64,000 bases of DNA from Campylobacter volucris (GTDB taxonomy: Bacteria > Campylobacterota > Campylobacteria > Campylobacterales > Campylobacteraceae). The DNA is taken from assembly GCF_008011665.1 (NCBI RefSeq), contig NZ_VOWJ01000013.1, positions 62,001 to 126,000 of the forward strand, written 5' to 3'. The position numbers were made by a program, and so were the translations under genes. Every line of letters begins with the position of its first letter. The first letter of the stretch is position 1. Positions 58,051 to 64,000 of this stretch are shown here, one piece after another. Below the pieces are notes generated by a model. That model saw nothing but the letters and a program-made list of their open reading frames with translations, ran no database searches and was not told where the DNA came from.

Positions 58051-58771
58051 AATAAAAGAAATTTATGATTATCTTAATTTTATAAGTCCTTTTGATACTC
58101 AAAGTTCTTGGGATAATAGTGGATTATTAATTGGAAATTTAAATGATGAAGTAACTAAAATTTATCTTAGTTTGGATATAGATGAGTATTTACTTGATAA
58201 AGCTTGTGAAAATTCTTTATTTATTGTTCATCATCCTTTGATTTTTAAAGGTATTAAGCATATTAGTGGTAATTTGTATCCTCAAAATTTAATTACCAAA
58301 ATGATACAAAAAAATATAGCTTTAATTGCCATGCATACTAATTTTGATTTAAGCCATCTAAATGAATATTTTACTGAGCAAATTTTAGGCTTAAGTGTAT
58401 ATAGCAAAGAGGATTTTTTAATTTATTGCAAAGTAGATTTTACTTTTGAAGATTTTGTACTTTATGTAAAAGAAAAATTAAATATAGAACATTTAAGAGT
58501 GGTTCAAACAAAAAATAATCAATTAAAAAAAGTTGCTATTTGCACTGGAAGTGGTGGAGATTTGATTGCAAATGTAAAAGCAGATTGTTTTTTGAGTGGG
58601 GATTTTAAATACCATCAAGCTTTAGAAAGCTATCATAATAATCTAAATTTAATTGATATAGGTCATTATGATAGTGAAAAATATTTTGGAGAGATTTTAG
58701 CAAGACATTTGCAAAAATTTCCTTTAGAAGTTATAATGTCAGTTTCAAAAAATCCATTTCAATATTTTTAA
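58040..58771 (+). CDS. Nif3-like dinuclear metal protein (DUF34)
   Basis: A 243-residue protein of the Nif3/YbgI family with [27 protein letters not shown] (metal-binding His pair), AMHTNFD and the C-terminal DIGHYDSEK. The true substrate is unknown; database labels of GTP cyclohydrolase are weakly supported. Overlaps glyQ by 11 bases. Confidence 0.92.
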   Translation: MKIKIKEIYDYLNFISPFDTQSSWDNSGLLIGNLNDEVTKIYLSLDIDEYLLDKACENSLFIVHHPLIFKGIKHISGNLYPQNLITKMIQKNIALIAMHTNFDLSHLNEYFTEQILGLSVYSKEDFLIYCKVDFTFEDFVLYVKEKLNIEHLRVVQTKNNQLKKVAICTGSGGDLIANVKADCFLSGDFKYHQALESYHNNLNLIDIGHYDSEKYFGEILARHLQKFPLEVIMSVSKNPFQYF

Positions 58772-58782
58772 GGATAAAATAA

Positions 58783-59502
58783 ATGAATAAACATTTAGAT
58801 CAACTTATAGTTTTATCGCAAATCGATAAAGAATTAGATGGTTTTACGCTTAAAGTAGATGAAGCTACTAAAAAATTAAAAGAAAAGCGTTTAATGCTTG
58901 ATAAAACAGAAGAAGAAATTTGCACATTTGATAAAGATATTAAAGATATAGAAAATCAAAAAAGTCAAAACAATAACCATATTGCAGAATTTGGTGAGAA
59001 AATTAAAGAAATTTCTAAAAAAAGTGCTGCTGTTAAAACAGAAAAAGAAGCGAACGCTTTAAAAATCGAAGAAGATATAGCTAAAGAGCAATTAGATGCG
59101 GCTAATGAAGAAATTGAAAGATTAGATAAAATTTTAGAAAACAAAGAAAAATTTAAACAAGAATTACGAGCAAAGAAAACTCAACTAGAAGAAGAAGTGG
59201 AAAAAATTGAAGTTGATACTAAGGCAGTTCTTGCAGATATAGAAAAAGAAAGATTAGAAATTTATGATAAAAAAGTAAAACTTGTTGGAGAAATTAATCA
59301 AAAAGTTTTAACTTTTTACGAAAAAATTAGAAAATGGGCACACAATAGTGCTGTAGTTCCTGTAAAAAAACATGCTTGTTATGGATGTTTTATGAGAATT
59401 TATGATAAAACTTATCTTGCGGTTTTAAAAGGTGATGAAATAGTTACTTGCCCACATTGTGGTAGAATTTTATATAAAGAAAAAGAAGAAAATCAAAATT
59501 GA
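58783..59502 (+). CDS. coiled-coil zinc-ribbon protein (zf-RING_7 type)
   Basis: A 239-residue protein: a long antiparallel coiled coil (about 15-185) and a C-terminal zinc ribbon with CYGC and CPHC pairs. Related to HP0958 of H. pylori, which binds RpoN and flagellin mRNA and is needed for flagella; this relation is my inference from architecture. The ribosome site is AAGGATAAAATAA. Its stop overlaps the waaA TTG start. Confidence 0.85.
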   Translation: MNKHLDQLIVLSQIDKELDGFTLKVDEATKKLKEKRLMLDKTEEEICTFDKDIKDIENQKSQNNNHIAEFGEKIKEISKKSAAVKTEKEANALKIEEDIAKEQLDAANEEIERLDKILENKEKFKQELRAKKTQLEEEVEKIEVDTKAVLADIEKERLEIYDKKVKLVGEINQKVLTFYEKIRKWAHNSAVVPVKKHACYGCFMRIYDKTYLAVLKGDEIVTCPHCGRILYKEKEENQN

Positions 59503-60674
59503 TTTTTTTTTATTATGCTCTTGCTGTAATACTTTATGTTATTACAGCACCTTTTTTACTAATTTTAAGTTTTTATAAAGACAAATATAAAATCTCTTTA
59601 AAATCTCGTTTTTTTCTTTACAAAAATTTAAAACAAGAATACGCAGATGTTCATTTTCATGGGTGTTCTTTTGGCGAGATAAAAAGTATGCGTTTTTTGT
59701 TTAATCATTTTAATAATTTTAGAATTTCTACTATCACAAACACAGGTTTTAGTGAAGCTTTAAAATATACATATAAAGTTAATTTTTTACCATTTGAAAT
59801 TTTTATTCCTTTTTGGATGAAACCTTGTAAGGTGTTAGTGATATTTGAAGCTGAACTTTGGTTGATGTTAGTGTTTATGGCTAAATTTTTTAATGCAAAA
59901 GTTATTTTAATCAATGCTAGAATCAGCGATAGATCTTATTTTAAGTATAAAAAATTTAACTTTTTTTATAAAGTACTTTTTAAATATATCGATGAAGTAT
60001 TTGCTCAAAGCTTAAAAGATAAAGAAAGGCTTCAAGATCTTGGTGCAAAAAATGTTATAGCATATAAAAATATTAAAATTATCAACAAAGACAAAAAAGA
60101 TAAAAAATTTGAAAAATTAAAATCTAGATTGATAGTTCTTGCAAGCACTCATGAAAACGAAGAAAAAGCACTTCTTTCTAAAATCAAACTGGAACAAAAC
60201 GATAAGCTAGTTCTTGCACCAAGACATCCTGAGCGTTTTGAGATGGTAGAGAAAATTTTATTAGATTTTTGTAAAATTAATGGTTATGGTATGCAAAAAT
60301 TTTCACAACTTGATTTAAAATCAAATGATTTGCAAAGTGTTTTTTGCGAAAAATGTTTGTTGCTTGATTGTTTAGGTGAGCTTGAAAATTTTTATAGTAT
60401 TAGCGATATTGTTTTTTTATGTGGTTCTTTTGAAAAAAATATTGGAGGACATAATCCAATCGAGGCTGCTAAATATGAAAATATTATTATTTCAGGAAAA
60501 TATTTTTTTAATCAAGAAGCTTTGTATAATGAAGTTGAAAATATTTATATTTGTCAAAATTTAGATGAAATTAGAAACATTTTAACTCAAAAATTAACTT
60601 GTGCAAAAATTAAACATCAAGGTGATTTAATAGAGATTGTTCAAAGCATAAAAGAAGGTGTAAATGCAAGATAA
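59499..60674 (+). CDS. waaA: 3-deoxy-D-manno-octulosonic acid transferase
   Basis: Inner-membrane glycosyltransferase adding Kdo to lipid A, 391 residues. N-terminal hydrophobic segment (about 3-24), FHGCSFGEIKSMRFL (the SxGE motif, catalytic Glu), FEAELWLML, INARISDRSYFKYKK, and the sugar-nucleotide end LAPRHPERFEMVE and GGHNPIEAAKYE. It starts at TTG overlapping the zinc-ribbon stop as TTGA; a T9 run occupies codons 2-5. It overlaps the pseudouridine synthase by 11 bases. Confidence 0.93.
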   Translation: MIFFYYALAVILYVITAPFLLILSFYKDKYKISLKSRFFLYKNLKQEYADVHFHGCSFGEIKSMRFLFNHFNNFRISTITNTGFSEALKYTYKVNFLPFEIFIPFWMKPCKVLVIFEAELWLMLVFMAKFFNAKVILINARISDRSYFKYKKFNFFYKVLFKYIDEVFAQSLKDKERLQDLGAKNVIAYKNIKIINKDKKDKKFEKLKSRLIVLASTHENEEKALLSKIKLEQNDKLVLAPRHPERFEMVEKILLDFCKINGYGMQKFSQLDLKSNDLQSVFCEKCLLLDCLGELENFYSISDIVFLCGSFEKNIGGHNPIEAAKYENIIISGKYFFNQEALYNEVENIYICQNLDEIRNILTQKLTCAKIKHQGDLIEIVQSIKEGVNAR

Positions 60675-61416
60675 AGCGTATAAATTATTAGCTATACAAG
60701 AAAAAATTTCTAATAATCAAGCAAAAGAGCTTATAGATAATGGTTGTGTTTTTGCAATGGGTAAAAAAGTGGTTATTGCTAGGGCTTTGATGAATGTAAA
60801 AACAAAATTTGTCGTTCATAAAATAAAAAAAGCAAAAATATTATTTGAAGATGATAATATCATTGCCTTAAATAAACCATTTGGACAAATTAGTGAAAAT
60901 TTAGAAAATACTTTTAATGCAAAATTAATTAATAGACTCGATAAGGAAACAAGCGGAGTATTGCTTCTAAGTAAAAATGAAGATTTTAGATTAAAATGTA
61001 TTAATGAATATAAAAAGCAAAATGTTTATAAAAGTTATTTAGCCATTGTAGATGGAGTGATAGCTGAAGAAATAGAAATTTGTGAAAAAATTTCTACTCA
61101 TAAAGGTAGTAATGGAGCTTTTAGTAAAATTGATAAATTTGGTTTAGAGGCGATAACTTATGTTGAACCTTTGATGGTTAATGCTAAAAAAACACTGATT
61201 AAAGCCATTATAAAAACTGGTAGAACTCATCAAATTAGAGTGCATTTAAATCATATAAAACATGGTGTTATTGGTGATGAAAAATATGCTAAAAACATTT
61301 CATCAAGAATGTTTTTACATAGCTATGAAACAAAAATTTTTGATTATACTTTTAAAGCATTGCTGGATGAAAGCTTTAATGCGTATGGATTTGAAATAAA
61401 AAATTTAAATTTTTAA
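60664..61416 (+). CDS. RluA/RluD-family pseudouridine synthase
   Basis: Isomerises uridine in RNA. The 250-residue protein has the catalytic Asp motif INRLDKETSGVLLLSK and GRTHQIRVHLNHIKHGVIGD. A short N-terminal S4-like part is present (QAKELIDNGCVFAMGKKV). The RNA target cannot be assigned. Last gene of the run begun at cheZ. Confidence 0.93.
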   Translation: MQDKAYKLLAIQEKISNNQAKELIDNGCVFAMGKKVVIARALMNVKTKFVVHKIKKAKILFEDDNIIALNKPFGQISENLENTFNAKLINRLDKETSGVLLLSKNEDFRLKCINEYKKQNVYKSYLAIVDGVIAEEIEICEKISTHKGSNGAFSKIDKFGLEAITYVEPLMVNAKKTLIKAIIKTGRTHQIRVHLNHIKHGVIGDEKYAKNISSRMFLHSYETKIFDYTFKALLDESFNAYGFEIKNLNF

Positions 61417-61439
61417 AGGCGTTTAAAGCTAAAAGAAAA

Positions 61440-61445
61440 TATAAT
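61440..61445 (+). promoter_or_regulatory. -10 box upstream of ffh
   Basis: TATAAT 29 bases before the ffh GTG. Confidence 0.6.
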
Positions 61446-61474
61446 TAAATCTTAATTTAAAAAAAGGGAAAGAA

Positions 61475-62812
61475 GTGTTTGAGATAGTTAGCGAATCATT
61501 TAAATCTGCAGTAAATAAACTCCGTTTTATAGATGATGAAAAAGCCTTAAAAAACGCACTAGATACTTTAAAAAAAGCCCTTTTAAAAGCAGATATTCAT
61601 CATAAAGTAACAAAAGAACTATTAAATTTAGTAGAAAACGATCTTAAAACAAATGGTATAGGCCAAAAACAATTCTTAGATTCTATAAAAAAGAATTTAG
61701 AAGATATACTTAGCGTTAAAGGTAAAAATCAAGGCTTTGTCTTTGCAGTTAAACCTCCGACTGTTGTGTTAATGTGTGGTTTACAAGGTGGTGGTAAAAC
61801 TACTAGCACTGTAAAACTTGCTAATTATTTAAAATTAAGACATAAAAAAGTTTTAGTTGCTGCGTGTGATTTGCAAAGACTAGCAGCAGTTGAACAGCTT
61901 AGACAATTAACTCAAGCTAATGAAATTGATCTATTTTTTATTGAAAATGAAAATAATCCTATAAATGTGGCAAAACAAGCTTTAGAAAAAGCAAAAAATT
62001 CTATGTATGATGTTTTGCTTGTTGATACTGCTGGTCGTTTGGCAATTGATATAGCATTAATGGACGAATTAAAAGAAATAAAAAATATTTTAATTCCTGA
62101 TGAAATTTTTTATGTTGCTGATGCAATGAGTGGTCAAGATGGAGTAAAGACAGCTATAACCTTTAATGAAATGCTAAATCTTACTGGAGTTATTTTAAGT
62201 AAATTTGATGCTGATACTAAAGGTGGTATTGCTTTAGGTATTGCAAGACAAATCAATGTGCCTTTAAGATTTATAGGTGTTGGTGAAAAAATTGCAGATT
62301 TGGAAATTTTCATTCCTGATAGAATTGTTAATCGTATTATGGGCGAAGGTGATTTGGCAACTTTGGCCGAAAAAACAGCTACAATTATAGATGAAAAAGA
62401 AGCTAAAATTTTGAATAAGAAAATCAAAAAAGGTGAATTTAATTTCAATGATTTTTTAAATCAAATGGAAAGCGTGAAAAAACTTGGAAGTATGAAATCA
62501 ATTATTGGTATGATCCCAGGACTATCTTCTATGGCTAGTAGTATTAAAGATATTGATTTAGATAATTCTAAAGAAATTATACATATTAAAGCTATGATTT
62601 CTTCTATGACTCCAAAGGAAAGAGAAAATCCTGATTTATTAAATAATGCTAGAAAACGTCGTATAGCAGAAGGTGCAGGTTTATCTCAAATGCAAGTTAA
62701 TCGTTTTTTAAAACAATTTAGTAATGCATCAAAGCTAGCCAAGAAATTTTCCAATAAAAAAGGAATGGAAAACTTTATGAATATGTTGACTCAAGCTAAA
62801 CGACCTCAATAA
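61475..62812 (+). CDS. ffh: signal recognition particle protein Ffh
   Basis: GTPase that targets nascent membrane proteins to the translocon. The 445-residue protein has an N domain, the G domain P-loop GLQGGGKTTSTVKLANYL, DTAGRLAID, SKFDADTKGG and the Met-rich M domain (IPGLSSMASSI, MTPKERENPDLLN, RKRRIAEGAG). GTG start with GGGAAAGAA before it. The SRP RNA gene is not in the window. Confidence 0.98.
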   Translation: MFEIVSESFKSAVNKLRFIDDEKALKNALDTLKKALLKADIHHKVTKELLNLVENDLKTNGIGQKQFLDSIKKNLEDILSVKGKNQGFVFAVKPPTVVLMCGLQGGGKTTSTVKLANYLKLRHKKVLVAACDLQRLAAVEQLRQLTQANEIDLFFIENENNPINVAKQALEKAKNSMYDVLLVDTAGRLAIDIALMDELKEIKNILIPDEIFYVADAMSGQDGVKTAITFNEMLNLTGVILSKFDADTKGGIALGIARQINVPLRFIGVGEKIADLEIFIPDRIVNRIMGEGDLATLAEKTATIIDEKEAKILNKKIKKGEFNFNDFLNQMESVKKLGSMKSIIGMIPGLSSMASSIKDIDLDNSKEIIHIKAMISSMTPKERENPDLLNNARKRRIAEGAGLSQMQVNRFLKQFSNASKLAKKFSNKKGMENFMNMLTQAKRPQ

Positions 62813-62839
62813 TTAAATTTTTTTTATGGATATATGAGC

Positions 62840-62845
62840 TAAAAT
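62840..62845 (+). promoter_or_regulatory. candidate -10 box upstream of rpsP
   Basis: TAAAAT 36 bases before the rpsP start. Confidence 0.45.
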
Positions 62846-62880
62846 ATCTATAACAAAAATTTAATTTTTAGGAGTATTAA

Positions 62881-63108
62881 ATGACAGTGATTAGACTTAC
62901 AAAAATGGGCCGTAAAAAAAGACCATTTTATCGTATAGTTGTAACTGATAGTAGAAAAAGAAGAGATGGTAGCTGGATTGAAAGTATAGGTTATTATAAT
63001 CCTATGGTTGAGCCTGAAGTGGTAAAATTTGATGCTGAGCGTTTAGCTTATTGGAAAAGCGTTGGTGCTAAATTAAGCGATAGAGTAGCTGCTATTACAA
63101 GTAAATAA
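62881..63108 (+). CDS. rpsP: 30S ribosomal protein S16
   Basis: The 75-residue ribosomal protein begins [20 protein letters not shown] and contains [19 protein letters not shown]. The ribosome site is TTAGGAGTATT. First of the conserved rpsP-khpA-rimM-trmD operon. Confidence 0.99.
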   Translation: MTVIRLTKMGRKKRPFYRIVVTDSRKRRDGSWIESIGYYNPMVEPEVVKFDAERLAYWKSVGAKLSDRVAAITSK

Positions 63109-63111
63109 TAT

Positions 63112-63357
63112 ATGATTGAAAATTTTTTAAGAGAATATGCAAAATTAATTGTTGATTTTCCTGAAAAAATAAATATTATACGACAAAATTTAGAAAATGG
63201 TTTTGCTGAAATTGTTATTTATGTAGATCCTGTAGATACTGGTAAGCTTATAGGGAAAAATGGAAAATTAATTAATGCTATAAAAACAGTGATTATGGCT
63301 TATAAAGCCAAGGATGCTACATCTTATCGTATAACGGTAAAAGCTATTGAAGAATGA
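63112..63357 (+). CDS. khpA: KH-domain RNA-binding protein KhpA
   Basis: An 81-residue single KH-domain protein with the GxxG loop GKLIGKNGKLINAI. The family binds RNA and in some bacteria acts with KhpB in cell growth control. The start is 3 bases after rpsP. Overlaps rimM by 11 bases. Confidence 0.93.
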   Translation: MIENFLREYAKLIVDFPEKINIIRQNLENGFAEIVIYVDPVDTGKLIGKNGKLINAIKTVIMAYKAKDATSYRITVKAIEE

Positions 63358-63877
63358 TTTGGTTCAAGTTGCTAAACTTGGCAAAAGCGTTGGCTTAAAA
63401 GGTTATTTAAAATTACACAATTTAAGTGATTTTTTTAAGCAGTTTAAACAAGGTGCTAAATTTTTTGATATCAATCAAAAAATTTACACTATTAAAGATT
63501 TTGATCAAAATAAATCTTTAGTTTTATTTGAAAATTATGAAAATTTAGATTTGGCTAAAACTTTGACAAATACTATACTTTATCAAACCAAAGAATTTAC
63601 AAAACAAAATTGCATTTTAGAAAAAGATGAATATTTTTATTTTGATATTATTGGATGTGAGATTATTGAAGATGATAAAAAAATAGGCATTGTTGAAGAT
63701 ATTTTAGAAAATGGCATAGGATTTTTATTTTTAGTTAAAAGTGAAGATGAGCTAATCAAACAATCTTTAGCAAAAAAATTTTATATTCCTTATGTGGATA
63801 AATACGTTCAAAAAATCGATATTGAAAATAAAAAAATTTTTACTAAACATGCTTTAGAATTGCTAGAAAATTCATGA
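63347..63877 (+). CDS. rimM: 16S rRNA processing protein RimM
   Basis: Helps assemble the 30S head by binding S19. A 176-residue protein with the N-terminal [20 protein letters not shown] and a C-terminal PRC-barrel part ([20 protein letters not shown]). It starts at TTG (63347) inside khpA; no ATG lies near the N-terminus, and the start is supported by the alignment of the [10 protein letters not shown] motif near residue 10. The stop overlaps trmD as ATGA. Confidence 0.92.
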   Translation: MKNDLVQVAKLGKSVGLKGYLKLHNLSDFFKQFKQGAKFFDINQKIYTIKDFDQNKSLVLFENYENLDLAKTLTNTILYQTKEFTKQNCILEKDEYFYFDIIGCEIIEDDKKIGIVEDILENGIGFLFLVKSEDELIKQSLAKKFYIPYVDKYVQKIDIENKKIFTKHALELLENS

Positions 63878-64000
63878 ATTTTTCTTTCGTAAGTCTTTTT
63901 CCGCAATTAATCAGTTTTTATTTTGAAAGTTCTATATTATCAAGGGCAAAAGATAAACAAATCCTCAAATTTAATTATATTAATCCTAGAGATTTTACTA
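63874..64000 (+). CDS. trmD: tRNA (guanine-N1)-methyltransferase (partial, N-terminus only)
   Basis: The 42 visible codons read [19 protein letters not shown], then [23 protein letters not shown], the TrmD N-terminus. It methylates G37 of tRNAs. The start overlaps the rimM stop; the gene runs out of the window. Confidence 0.93.
   Translation, partial: MNFSFVSLFPQLISFYFESSILSRAKDKQILKFNYINPRDFT

Overview
This window is AT-rich chromosomal DNA from an epsilonproteobacterium (Campylobacterota), very probably a thermotolerant Campylobacter of the C. lari group. I infer this from base composition, from protein sequences that resemble Campylobacter/Helicobacter families (CcmA/Csd1-type shape proteins, a MagIII-type glycosylase, NapL, FlgG2, a CheZ with FliM-like ends), and from blocks of gene order I remember from C. 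jejuni that appear here joined in a different order. I could not run a search, so the species is not fixed. Genes are tightly packed. Many overlap by 4-14 bases, and no gene-free stretch exceeds about 230 bases. I saw no rRNA, tRNA, insertion sequence, prophage or CRISPR array.

Layout. (1) 1-6106, minus strand: a run sstT-pyrB-pepF-hypothetical-uvrD/rep. (2) 6239-7432 metK (+), converging on lnt (-). (3) 8732-22201 (+): one long colinear run, yajC-secD-secF-DUF6394-leuS-lptE-degenerate GGDEF protein-folC-M23 peptidase-bactofilin-mfd-magIII-like. It links protein export, LPS assembly, cell shape and DNA repair. (4) 22278-27431: hpf, a large AsmA-like protein (-), then groES-groEL behind a textbook sigma70 promoter overlapped by a CIRCE operator. 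(5) 27536-33914: Nudix hydrolase, a minus-strand set rpmB-K+ channel-DUF465-CZB chemoreceptor, then rpe-dnaQ-like and a TPP riboswitch with thiC. (6) 33949-40531: nrfHA (-), ppk (+) and rpoD (-). (7) 40665-42286: flgG2-flgG behind a sigma54 promoter. (8) 42460-52541: the periplasmic nitrate reductase operon napAGHBLD, a previously untranslated 57-codon membrane protein, an MFS transporter, and a small operon TPR-like/CiaD-like/cca/purU. (9) 52566-64000: glnA (-), then a long run cheZ-U32 protease-purE-DUF-glyQ-Nif3-zinc ribbon-waaA-pseudouridine synthase, followed by ffh-rpsP-khpA-rimM-trmD (cut by the window end).

How the genes fit together. Nap (nitrate to nitrite) and NrfHA (nitrite to ammonia) form a complete periplasmic nitrate-to-ammonium respiratory route, and GlnA can assimilate the ammonium. 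FlgG/FlgG2, CheZ and the CZB receptor belong to motility and chemotaxis. The M23 peptidase and bactofilin belong to helical cell shape.

I did not find an exotic accessory system. The best leads are regulatory DNA: the RBS-masking hairpin below the TPP riboswitch, a 20-bp perfect palindrome between asmA and groES, and inverted repeats in front of nap and between nrf and ppk. Several proteins also carry altered signature residues (NrfA, GlnA, the GGDEF protein, the K+ channel, the Nudix box).
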